Source: Desulfurivibrio alkaliphilus (GTDB taxonomy: Bacteria > Desulfobacterota > Desulfobulbia > Desulfobulbales > Desulfurivibrionaceae). Taken from it: a DNA stretch of 15,585 nucleotides. A program made the position numbers and the translations under genes. Positions 1 through 7,681 of this stretch are shown here, piece after piece. The stretch lies in the NCBI GenBank assembly GCA_011048585.1, contig DSDS01000161.1, positions 1-15,585 on the forward strand, read 5' to 3'. Below the pieces are notes generated by a model that ran no database searches, was not told where the DNA came from, and worked only from the letters and a program-made list of their open reading frames with translations. Position 1 is the stretch's first letter. Each line of letters begins with the position of its first letter.

Positions 1-423
1 CAGGTGGGACGCAATTTCCGCACCAGCATCGGTTTCATCCCCGGCCATCTTACCCATGGCGGGCGGGAGCACCGAGTTTTCGCCGGCTGCAAACCGCCGA
101 TCCCCCTCTACAAATGGCACGGTTACACGGTACTGGAACCCCTGCCCCGCAACCTTACCCTCCTGATGACTTCGGACCACTGCCAGGTGGAGGCGATCTC
201 GGTGATCGACCGCCCTCATATGCTGGGCCTGCAGTCGGACAACCACGCCGCCGATCCCCGCGACGTGGCACTATGGCTGGAGCAGGACCGGGAGTGGCTG
301 GGCGCCATCCGCGACCAGCAGATCAAACCCGGGGAGATCCTGGCCGCCGCCCGCGACCAGGCCAAAAAGATCGGCCGTGACTTTCATCGGCTGTTGGGCA
401 ACTATCTGCAGTTAATCAAGTAA
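1..423 (+). CDS. Class I glutamine amidotransferase-like protein, C-terminal part (5' end outside window)
   Basis: The open frame runs in from the window edge and stops at a TAA at 421-423, so about 140 C-terminal residues are visible. The segment YKWHGYTV, followed some 30 residues later by MLGLQSDNHA, matches the second half of class I amidotransferase (GATase1) domains, which read WHGD...GxQFHPE. Such enzymes hydrolyse glutamine to deliver ammonia, or belong to related hydrolases. The nucleophile Cys would lie upstream and cannot be seen. The usual catalytic His of GxQFHPE is not in its normal place: here the tetrad after GLQ is SDNH, so a His lies two residues further on. The tail (about residues 85-139) is helical and charged. 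The gene converges on the next one with 13 nt between them. Family assignment is moderately sure; substrate is unknown. Confidence 0.6.
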   Translation, partial: QVGRNFRTSIGFIPGHLTHGGREHRVFAGCKPPIPLYKWHGYTVLEPLPRNLTLLMTSDHCQVEAISVIDRPHMLGLQSDNHAADPRDVALWLEQDREWLGAIRDQQIKPGEILAAARDQAKKIGRDFHRLLGNYLQLIK

Positions 424-436
424 AACCCCGTCATCC

Positions 437-859
437 CTACTCCCCCAGCAGATGCAGCAGCACCCGGCGCCGATGGGGGCTGCTGCGATGCTCCCAGAGG
501 TAGATCCCCTGCCAGGTCCCCAGCGCCAGCCGGCCCTCGACCAACGGGATCCCGATGGAGGTCTGGGTCAGGGCGCAACGGATATGGGCCGACATATCAT
601 CGGGCCCCTCGCTGCAATGGCGCCAGCCGGGCTGCCCATCGGGGGAAAGCTCGGCGAAGAAGGCATTGAGATCGTGACAGACGTCGGGATCGGCATTTTC
701 CTGGATCAGCAGGGAGGCGGAGGTGTGCAGACAGAACAGGGTCAACAATCCTTGGCGTAGTCCGCTGTCGACCACAAAACCGCGCACCTGATCGGTGAAC
801 TCAAACAGCCCCCGGCGACGGCTGTTAATCTCCAGGGTGCGGCTGACAACCCTGACCAT
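437..859 (-). CDS. yjbQ: YjbQ / UPF0047 family protein (secondary thiamine-phosphate synthase type)
   Basis: 140 aa, the usual size for this small soluble family. Landmarks in order are CLHTSASLLIQENADPDV (about residues 43-60), a middle DDMSAHIR block with the conserved His, and GRLALGTWQGIYLWEHR near the C-terminus, all typical of YjbQ proteins. Members form trimers with a His-lined cavity and have a weak thiamine-phosphate synthase activity; the true physiological role is not settled. I chose the ATG at 857-859 because GGGGGAG sits 6 nt upstream; an in-frame start 30 nt further upstream has no such site and no homology. The stop is TAG. The family call is firm, the function is not. Confidence 0.88.
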   Translation of the reverse strand: MVRVVSRTLEINSRRRGLFEFTDQVRGFVVDSGLRQGLLTLFCLHTSASLLIQENADPDVCHDLNAFFAELSPDGQPGWRHCSEGPDDMSAHIRCALTQTSIGIPLVEGRLALGTWQGIYLWEHRSSPHRRRVLLHLLGE

Positions 860-898
860 GGCATTCTCCCCCTTTTTGACAACTGACAAAGATCGTTA

Positions 899-918
899 CG
901 CCGGCCCATATGTCGGCG
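899..918 (-). terminator. Weak hairpin between the HAMP gene and yjbQ, possible terminator
   Basis: Arms 899-905 and 912-918 pair over 7 bp including one G-T, with a 6-nt loop. It sits in the 63-nt gap just past the stop of the HAMP gene. Read on the minus strand, only a poor T stretch follows, so it may be a weak or Rho-assisted terminator, or chance. Confidence 0.25.
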
Positions 919-922
919 ACTT

Positions 923-1462
923 TCAGGTTCGCAAACGGGCCAGGGCCGCGTTTTGCCGGGCCGAAACCTCTTGGGCCTGCCGGTGCTCGAGGGACTGGAC
1001 AAGGGCATCAAGCTCCTGCTGGATCCCCTTGACCTCCTCGATCCGGCTCCCGATCTCGGCGGCGGTCTCGTTGACCGAGTCCGCCAGATCCGTCAACGGA
1101 TCCCCGGACCGCAATCGCACCCTCCCGCCGAAATCGCCCTCTTGCAGAGCTTTTAAAGCCCGCGCAATCCGATAGACCGGCCCGGCGATCTTCTGGGGCA
1201 GAAACAAAGCTAAAACCATGCCGCTCAAAAGGCTCACGAAAGCGCCGGCGGCCATGACGGGAAGCAGCAGGTCACTGATTCGGCGCACCTGGATGTGGGC
1301 TGAATAGAAGTTCGCTGAAATCTCCTGGCGGGCATAGAAAAACAGGATAAGGGCCGCGACCAGCGAGCTGAGCAGCACCACCCCGAGGATGCGCACCAGC
1401 AGCCAAAACTGAAATTGGCGTATTACAGCAAGATTGAGCTTTTTTCTCTTGTGATAGGTCAT
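923..1462 (-). CDS. Small two-TM HAMP-domain membrane protein without output domain
   Basis: 179 aa. A short basic cytoplasmic N-terminus (MTYHKRKK) leads into TM1 (about 21-43). A loop of only about 20 residues follows, then TM2 (about 65-88), and a HAMP domain (about 88-142) recognised by the PQKIAGPVYRIARAL start and the DPLTDLADSVNE second helix. A coiled coil (about 140-179) ends the protein. HAMP domains normally relay a signal to a kinase, cyclase or methyl-accepting domain, but none is present here and the stop is clean. The ATG has AGGGA 8 nt upstream. The gene starts 12 nt after the stop of the pentahaem cytochrome, so the two are co-transcribed. I infer that it partners the cytochrome or another receptor. 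Confidence 0.8.
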   Translation of the reverse strand: MTYHKRKKLNLAVIRQFQFWLLVRILGVVLLSSLVAALILFFYARQEISANFYSAHIQVRRISDLLLPVMAAGAFVSLLSGMVLALFLPQKIAGPVYRIARALKALQEGDFGGRVRLRSGDPLTDLADSVNETAAEIGSRIEEVKGIQQELDALVQSLEHRQAQEVSARQNAALARLRT

Positions 1463-1474
1463 TGCGGATCCCTT

Positions 1475-2680
1475 TCAGAGCATATTACGGTGGCAACCGA
1501 CGCACAGTTCCCGCTGCCCGGGTTTAACCAGGCGATAGGGGTTGTCGGACCCATGAAATTGATGACAGGACATACAGGTGATCCGTCCATCGGGCAGGGT
1601 TGGATACTCCCGCGGGACAATCATCCCCGGTGGCGGCAGCACGTTCACCGGGTGGGAAGCGCCCAGTTGTTTGGAGTGACAACCAAGACAAACCTCCATG
1701 GAGTTCTCCACCTTACCGTTGAGCCCGGCGTGATAGTCCACAACCCGCCCATCCTCGCCGGCCCCCGGGGCTGGTCGGAGCGCACCACCAGCAAATTCCC
1801 GGACTCCCAGGGAAACATTTGCCGGAGCGGACAAAGACAACCGGAGCAGATAGTACTCACCCACCCGCTGAAAATCGCTGACAAAAGCTGGCTTTGCAAC
1901 GGGGGAATCCGGGCGGACAACGGCCGGCGGCCGATTGCGCGACGAAGGCTTCTTGGTGGAAAAGCTGAGGGTTTCCGAGAGTTGAGTGCGACCAAAGAGG
2001 TCTCGCGATTCAACCGCAAAGAGATAGGAGGCGCCCGGCTTCAGATCGTAAAGCACAACCCGATGGTCTTGACTGAGCCGACTGCCGGGGGGCGAGAGCT
2101 GGGAGAGCTCTCCGACACCGTAACGGACCCGGGCATCCGCCATGGTGTCGGTACGCCAGCCGATGGTGGCCGAAAGAAAGACACCGCGCCGCACTTCCAG
2201 TATCTGCACGTCGGAGATGAGCGGGGGCCGACCCGGGTCCACAACCTCGGCCAGACCGGTCAGCGGCGGCACCGAGATGGTCTGCGGCGGGGAATCCCCC
2301 CCTTGGCCGTGGGTCTCCACCACCAGGCTGTCCCCAACCTGTTCGGCCGACAGCAGGAAACCATGCTCGCTATGGGGCACGCCACTTTCAACCAGCCAGT
2401 TGATCTTGCGCCGCTCAACAGATTTTCCCGACGTCCCGGCTTCACCGCTTGAATTCGCCGCCGGGGCCGCGTGACAAACCCCGCAGCGCTGCCGCGTAAA
2501 CGGTTCATGCCGATAACGACTCTGGATATTCTGCTCCAGAATCGCCCGATGACACTGATAGCACCCCCGAAAATCTATCTCCCCGGCCTCGGGATAAATG
2601 GAGGCCAGGCCCAAAGAACTCGGAATAACCAGTATGATCAGGAAAAAAAGAAAAAGAGAAAACCTGTAAAATTCAACCAT
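1475..2680 (-). CDS. Exported pentahaem c-type cytochrome with central fibronectin-III-like segment
   Basis: 401 aa. A hydrophobic N-terminus (about 5-26) serves as signal peptide or anchor. Five CXXCH haem motifs are visible: CYQCH 40-44, CGVCH 66-70, CLGCH 331-335, CMSCH 369-373 and CVGCH 393-397. The haems are thus split into an N-terminal pair and a C-terminal trio of the doubled-CXXCH type. Between them, about residues 150-243, DARVRYGVGE followed by LKPGASYLFAVESRDLFGR and LSFST resembles a fibronectin type III fold, so the central part is probably a beta-sandwich for binding or spacing. Haem attachment occurs in the periplasm, and the protein is likely envelope-located. The ATG has CAGGGTG just upstream. 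It is the first gene of a two-gene operon with the HAMP protein. The electron partner is unknown. Confidence 0.88.
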   Translation of the reverse strand: MVEFYRFSLFLFFLIILVIPSSLGLASIYPEAGEIDFRGCYQCHRAILEQNIQSRYRHEPFTRQRCGVCHAAPAANSSGEAGTSGKSVERRKINWLVESGVPHSEHGFLLSAEQVGDSLVVETHGQGGDSPPQTISVPPLTGLAEVVDPGRPPLISDVQILEVRRGVFLSATIGWRTDTMADARVRYGVGELSQLSPPGSRLSQDHRVVLYDLKPGASYLFAVESRDLFGRTQLSETLSFSTKKPSSRNRPPAVVRPDSPVAKPAFVSDFQRVGEYYLLRLSLSAPANVSLGVREFAGGALRPAPGAGEDGRVVDYHAGLNGKVENSMEVCLGCHSKQLGASHPVNVLPPPGMIVPREYPTLPDGRITCMSCHQFHGSDNPYRLVKPGQRELCVGCHRNML

Positions 2681-2712
2681 GGCACCCTGACAGGAATATA
2701 AGTTTTTTTTGA

Positions 2713-2740
2713 TTTTTATCCATCACCTTACCCTTGTCAA
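2713..2740 (-). promoter_or_regulatory. Sigma70-like promoter of the cytochrome/HAMP operon
   Basis: On the minus strand TTGACA (2740-2735) is followed after 16 nt by TAAAAA (2718-2713). The transcript would start near 2706, about 25 nt before the ATG at 2680, leaving room for the ribosome site. The -35 is a perfect match and the -10 matches 4 of 6. Confidence 0.45.
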
Positions 2741-2770
2741 CAAAATCCCTCCCCCCCCCAAAAAGGAACT

Positions 2771-2880
2771 TTTGCCGCGGTAGCCCAGCAAGAGATGTCA
2801 CCCTGTGCCCCATGGGCAGATGGTCGCCCAAAGACGCAATGGCCAGCCCGGCTTGCTTTACGGTCACTGAACGCCTTTTT
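2771..2880. other. Structured, non-coding part of the 241-nt divergent control region
   Basis: No gene fits between 2681 and 2921. A 6-bp inverted repeat (AGCAAG 2788-2793 with CTTGCT 2852-2857) encloses smaller pairings such as TGCCC/GGGCA around 2807-2819. Read on the minus strand, the segments CCGTAAAGC and GCTGGGCTACCG faintly recall parts of GEMM (c-di-GMP type I) riboswitches, but the 5' half of that motif is missing and the spacing is too long. A T7 run (2876-2882) follows on the plus strand and a C9 run (2751-2759) lies on the cytochrome side. I cannot name it; regulatory RNA, operator cluster or relic are all possible. Confidence 0.3.
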
Positions 2881-2885
2881 TTCAG

Positions 2886-2914
2886 TTGACAATCCCAGGG
2901 CCAACCAATACAGC
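2886..2914 (+). promoter_or_regulatory. Possible promoter for the PAS histidine kinase gene
   Basis: TTGACA (2886-2891) is followed after 17 nt by TACAGC (2909-2914), a perfect -35 with a poor -10. The predicted start would fall almost on the ATG at 2922, implying a leaderless message, so either this is not the promoter or the gene starts elsewhere. Confidence 0.25.
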
Positions 2915-2921
2915 AGATGAG

Positions 2922-4854
2922 ATGAATTATCAACTTCAAGGCAAACATAAACACTCCCCCTTGATCCCCACGGCCCGGTCCGGCAGCAGGTTCAATCTCA
3001 CCCGCTATTTTTCGGTGATCTCATTCGTTCTGGTTTTGCTGGCCGGTATCGTGCTGGGGGGGGTATTTCCACCATCTGGCCAAGGATGCCGTGACCAGGG
3101 AGGCGGAAAGCAGCAACATCGCCATGACCAAGGTCGTGCGCAATGCCCTGTGGGTTGATTTTGCCGCCGCGGTTACCGCCTCCCCGGCCCGGGAGCCGGA
3201 CGAGCCGCGGCTGACCAACGCCCACCAGGAGAGCCTGCCGACCAAAGTGGTCAACCTGATGCGGAACAGCGACGTCCTCAAGATCAAGGTCTACAATGCC
3301 CAGGGGGTGGCGGTTTTCTCCTCGGAAACCGGACAGACCGGGGAAGATGCCTCCGCCAAGCCGGGCTTTCAGACCGCCATTGCCGGCGGGGTTGCCAGCG
3401 ACCTCAAGCACCGGGACCGCTTTGTGGCCATCGATAGCGAACGCACGGCCATCGATTTCATCGCGACCTACGTCCCACTTCTCGATGAGCAGGGGGCGAC
3501 GATCGGGGTGTTCGAGATCTACCGGGACGTAACCCCGCTACTCAAACGGGTACGACTGATCTTCCTCAAAGTGGCGGGGGTCACCTTCAGCGCCGCCCTG
3601 CTCCTCTACCTGCTGCAGTTGCTGGTGGTCCACCGGGCTCAACGCATCCTCCGAGCCCAGGCCAGGTCGCTGGAGGACAAGACGGCGAGCATCAAAGCCA
3701 TCGTCGATACGGCGGCGGACGGGATCATCACCACCGACCGACAGGGCCGGATTCTCACCTTCAACAGCGCCGCCGAAAAGATTTTCGATTATTCGGCCGC
3801 CGAGATCATCGGTCGGAACGTCAAGGAGCTGATGCCCGCTCCCCAGCGGGCCAGGCATGACCAGCATATGCGCCGTCATCTCGAAGAGGGCAGCATGATT
3901 GTGGGGGGCCGAGCCAAGGTGACGGGCCGGCGCCGGGATGGCTCCACTTTCCCGCTCTCACTGGCCATCAGCGAGATGATCATCGGTACGGAAAAACATT
4001 TCACCGCCGTCGGCCGGGACATTTCAGATCAGAAGGAGACGGAAGCGGCCCTGATCGCTTCCCGGGAAGCCGCCGAGGCGGCCAATCGAGCCAAAGGCAA
4101 CTTCCTGGCCAATATGTCCCATGAGATCCGCACTCCGATGAACGCCATCATCGGCCTCAGCCGTCTCTGCCTGAAAACCGAGCTGACCCCCAAACAACGC
4201 GACTTCCTGCAAAAGGTGCACGACTCGGCCCAATTGCTCCTGAGAATTCTCAACGATATCCTCGATTTTTCCAAGATTGAAGCCGGCAAGCTGCAAGTGG
4301 AAGCAGTTCCCTTCTCTCCGGCCGAGGTGCTGGGGCAGCTCAGCGCCATCATGGAGAGCAGGCTCGAGGCCAGGGAGCTGCGCTTCACCATTGATACCGC
4401 CCCCGAAGTGCCGGCCCGGGTGATCGGTGACCCACCGCGCCTGGGCCAGGTACTGACCAACCTGGTGGGCAACGCGGTAAAATTCACCCACCGGGGTGAA
4501 ATCGTGGTGCGAACGGAAGTGGCCGAGGAGAACCGGCACGACCTCCTGCTGCGGTTCACCGTGCGCGACAGCGGCATCGGCATGACCCCGGAACAGTGCG
4601 CCCAAGTCTTCCAGCCCTTCTGCCAGGCCGACACCTCCACCACCCGTAAATATGGCGGCACCGGGTTGGGCTTGGCCATCTGCCGGGAGCTGGTGGGGAT
4701 GATGGGCGGCACCATCAGGGTGGAGAGTACGCCCGGGGCGGGCTCGACTTTTATCTCCCTGATTCAGGCGGGCCGGATCGAACCCGACCCGGCGGACTCC
4801 CGTTTTACCCCGGCGGCCGACCAGACGGCGGCAAGGAGCGACCAGACAGCATGA
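2922..4854 (+). CDS. Membrane PAS-domain sensor histidine kinase, interrupted by a +1 frameshift in a G8 run
   Basis: Frame 2922-3063 gives a start and TM1 (YFSVISFVLVLLAGIVLGG); the rest reads on in another frame to 4854. The switch lies at the G8 run 3056-3063: with seven Gs the reading becomes LGGYFHHLAKDAVTREAESS and joins smoothly, giving about 643 aa. Downstream, numbering from position 3091, there is a periplasmic sensor region (to about 155), TM2 (about 157-180), PAS (about 196-318), HisKA with NMSHEIRTPMN (phosphorylated His about 344) and HATPase with N box (LVGNAVKFT), DSGIGM and GGTGLGLAI. It is a membrane sensor that autophosphorylates on His. Its TGA overlaps the next gene's ATG (ATGA), so it pairs with that response regulator. 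The extra G may be a sequencing error, a real knock-out or a phase-variable tract. The ribosome site before 2922 is weak. Confidence 0.82.
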
Positions 4855-5601
4855 GCGACATGAACCCAAAAACAATTCTGGTGGTGGACGACACTCAAAT
4901 AAACATCGTGATCCTGCAGGGTATCCTGGAAGTCCTCTATACGGTGCGGGGAGCCGCCAGCGGCCGGGAAGCCCTCAGAACCGCCGCCGCCACCTGGAAT
5001 CGCTGGTCCAGGATCAGACCCGGCACCTGCTGGCCAAATCGCAGGAGCTGCAACAGACCCGCCTGGAGATCATCCGCTGCCTGGGCCGAGCCGCCGAATA
5101 TCGGGACAACGAAACGGGGATGCACGTGATCCGGATGAGCTTCTACACCGGAATGCTGGCCAAAAAGGCGGGGTTGACCGAAGCCGAGGCCGACCTGATC
5201 ATGCACGCCTCCATGATGCACGATATCGGCAAGATCGGGATCAGCGACCTGATCCTGCTCAAACCCGGCAAGCTGACCTTGGCGATCACGAGCTCGAGCT
5301 GCTCAAGCTCTCCGAGGCCATAGCTCTGACCCATCATGAAAAATGGAACGGCCGGGGCTACCCCCGCGGCCTGGCCGGCGCGGAGATCCCCCTGGCCGGC
5401 CGGATCACCTCGGTGGCCGACATTTTTGACGCCCTGACTTCGGCTCGCCCCTACAAAAGCGCCTGGACGGTGGATGAGGCCCTGGCCCTGATCAGCAAAG
5501 AGGCGGGCCAGGCCCTGGACCCCCGCCTGGTCCCCCTCTTCCTCGAGCTCCGGCCGGAGGTGGAGGAGATCATGCGCGCCTTCGCCGACGAGACCTCGTA
5601 A
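4851..5601 (+). pseudogene. Response regulator / HD-GYP c-di-GMP phosphodiesterase, broken by two internal deletions
   Basis: Three pieces in three frames make one protein. Piece 1 (4851 to about 4980) is the receiver start TILVVDDTQIN...GREAL. It then jumps to piece 2 (about 4982-5278, RRHLESLVQDQT...), which carries the helix after a receiver and the HD core MMHDIGKIGISDLILLKPGKL. Piece 3 (about 5279-5601) starts at HELELLKLSEA and holds ALTHHEKWNGRGYPRG and VADIFDALTSARPYK. Compared with intact family members, about 80 receiver residues are missing, including the phospho-acceptor Asp. About 20 residues after GKLT are also gone, including the KTH metal-ligand stretch. Both losses shift the frame. 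Intact, it would hydrolyse c-di-GMP under control of the coupled kinase. As written it cannot make a working enzyme. Confidence 0.85.
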
Positions 5602-5611
5602 CCCGTCCGGG

Positions 5612-7681
5612 TCATACCGCCCCGTCGAAATCGGAACCGACCAGGGTCCCCAGGGCCGACAGGAGCCGTTCGAGTCGGCGGCACACCCGCTCAAGGGCCG
5701 TTTCAACAGTGCCGGAATCGGACAAAACCCGCTCCAGGTCGGCACAGGCCGCGGCGAGATCCCGGGCCCCGATATAGGCCGCGGCGGATTTCAGGGAGTG
5801 GACCTTGATCTGCAGGGCCTCACCATCACCGGCCTGGACCAGACGACGCAAGCAGTCGCCGACCTGGGCAAACTCCCGGGCGAAACCGCGCACCAGCTTG
5901 CGATAGAGGAGAAGGTTATGGTCGAGACCCTCCAGGGCGCCGTCAACATCCAGGGCCAACTCCCGCAGGGCCGACAGCAGCTCGTCACCTTGCGGCACCT
6001 CCACCAAAGGGGAGTCACCCGACGGAGAACCACCCCCAAGGCCGGGAGCCAGCCGGCTTTGCAGCAAAGCGTAGAGACTTTCGGCCCTGAGCGGTTTGGT
6101 AAGGTGGCCATTAAGGCCCGCGGCCAGGCTTTTAAGCCTATCTTCCTCCATGGCGTGGGCGGTCAGGGCGATGATCGGCAACCCTTCACGCTCCGGCAGC
6201 CGGCGGATCGCCGCCGTGGCGGCCAAACCGTCCAGACCGGGCATCCGCAGATCCATCAGGACCAGATCATAGGGCTGGCTCCGCACCCGCTCCACGGCCT
6301 GATCACCATCGGCGGCAAGATCCACCACCGCGCCGGTTTTGGCCAAAAGGGCCAGGGCGACCTGGCGGTTGACGGCATCATCCTCCGCCAGCAGTAGGCG
6401 GAACCCGGCAAGATCAGGCACCGCTCCTCCCCGGGGCGGAGCCTGATCTCGATACTCCCGGGGGGTGGCCGCCACCGGCAAGCGCAAAACAAAGCTGAAG
6501 GTGGCCCCTTGGCCGGGCTGGCTTTCAACCTGAATCCGCCCCTCCATCAGCTCTACCAACTGGGCGCTGATCGCCAATCCCAGGCCGGTACCTCCGAATC
6601 TGCGAGCAATAGAGGCATCCAGTTGGCAAAAGGCGTTAAACAGCTCCTCCTGTTGGGACGCCGGAATTCCGATGCCGGTATCGGCCACCGAGAACCCCAG
6701 GACTGCCCCGCCGCCGGCACTCTCCAGCAGCTTGACCGCCAACACCACCCGGCCGCGGCTGGTGAACTTGACACTGTTGCTCACCAGATTGACCAGAACT
6801 TGCTGCAGCCGCAGGGGGTCACCGATCAGCCAGGGGGGCAGATCAGGAGCGGCATCCAGGACCAGCTCCAGTCCCTTGCGCCAAGCTTCGGGCCGGCAGA
6901 GCGCCAGACTGCGAGTCAACACCTCCGCCAGCGCGAAAGGGGTCTGCTCCAGGACCAGCCGACCGGCCTCTCTTTTGGAGTAATCGAGGATGTCGTTGAT
7001 AAGCGCGAGCAAGGTTTCGCCCGAAGCGCGAATCTGCTCCAGATAATCCCGCTGCCGCTCATCGAGGCCGCTCTCCAGAACCAGTCCGCTTAAGCCGATC
7101 ACCGCGTTGAGAGGGGTGCGCAACTCATGGCTCATGTTGGCCAAAAAACGGCTCTTGGCCTCGCTGGCCGCCTCCGCCTGCTCCTTGGCCGCCGCCAGTT
7201 CGGCGGTCCGTTCCCGCACCTTGCGCTCCAGTTCCAGATTCAACCTTTCATACCGCTCATTAAGCAGCTCGGCCCGCTCCATGGCCTCCACCATCCGGCT
7301 CTCCGTCTGCTTGAGATCTTTGATGTTACGGGACACTCCGGCGATATACTCAACCCGGCCATCGGCCTCCACCAGCGGTACCAGCATGGTGTACCAATAA
7401 TCATCACCCAAGCCCGGTTCCTCGTAGCTCATGGGTTGCCGGGTGGCGACGCAGCGGGCGTAGCGGGCCTGGATGGCCGGGTACATTTCCGCCGGCAGGA
7501 TCTCGTCAAAGGGGCGGCTCAAATCCACCCCGGCGGGGAATGCCCGTCGTTGCACGGGATTGTAGGCCGCCAGCCAGTAGCGCCCCCCCTGGACCCGGAC
7601 GATGAACATCGAATCAGGGGAGTGCCGCCAAAGCAAGTGCAAGCTCTGCTCCAGAGGGGGGTGGGGGTTACGCTTGGCCAT
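5612..7681 (-). CDS. Cytoplasmic hybrid histidine kinase: PAS - HisKA - HATPase - receiver - Hpt
   Basis: 689 aa with no membrane segment. A PAS-like sensor (about 14-125) is followed by a coiled coil (125-175), HisKA with NMSHELRTPLN (His185) and HATPase with LVSNSVKFT, DTGIGI and GGTGLGLAI (about 285-400). A receiver follows (about 427-543) with the acidic pocket E433/D434/D435, phospho-acceptor D477 in LMDLRMP, T507 and K529. A C-terminal Hpt domain (about 570-680) has H628 in KVHSLKSAA. All phosphorelay residues are therefore present: His185 to Asp477 to His628, with an outside response regulator as final acceptor. GGTGAG precedes the ATG. The start overlaps the 3' end of the HD-GYP gene by 14 nt, so they are translationally linked. 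Its stop lies 10 nt from the stop of the convergent HD-GYP pseudogene. Confidence 0.93.
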   Translation of the reverse strand: MAKRNPHPPLEQSLHLLWRHSPDSMFIVRVQGGRYWLAAYNPVQRRAFPAGVDLSRPFDEILPAEMYPAIQARYARCVATRQPMSYEEPGLGDDYWYTMLVPLVEADGRVEYIAGVSRNIKDLKQTESRMVEAMERAELLNERYERLNLELERKVRERTAELAAAKEQAEAASEAKSRFLANMSHELRTPLNAVIGLSGLVLESGLDERQRDYLEQIRASGETLLALINDILDYSKREAGRLVLEQTPFALAEVLTRSLALCRPEAWRKGLELVLDAAPDLPPWLIGDPLRLQQVLVNLVSNSVKFTSRGRVVLAVKLLESAGGGAVLGFSVADTGIGIPASQQEELFNAFCQLDASIARRFGGTGLGLAISAQLVELMEGRIQVESQPGQGATFSFVLRLPVAATPREYRDQAPPRGGAVPDLAGFRLLLAEDDAVNRQVALALLAKTGAVVDLAADGDQAVERVRSQPYDLVLMDLRMPGLDGLAATAAIRRLPEREGLPIIALTAHAMEEDRLKSLAAGLNGHLTKPLRAESLYALLQSRLAPGLGGGSPSGDSPLVEVPQGDELLSALRELALDVDGALEGLDHNLLLYRKLVRGFAREFAQVGDCLRRLVQAGDGEALQIKVHSLKSAAAYIGARDLAAACADLERVLSDSGTVETALERVCRRLERLLSALGTLVGSDFDGAV

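Noticed and set aside
1415..2452. Plus-strand open frame of 345 codons
   Set aside because: Antisense to the pentahaem cytochrome with its five CXXCH motifs; no recognisable domain.
2771..2880. Firm call of a GEMM / c-di-GMP riboswitch
   Set aside because: Only fragments of the motif match, spacing is too long and the best promoter lies downstream of it; kept only as an unexplained structured region.
5602..5611. Shared terminator between the convergent kinase/HD-GYP genes
   Set aside because: Only 10 nt separate the two stop codons and no hairpin with T-run is visible there.
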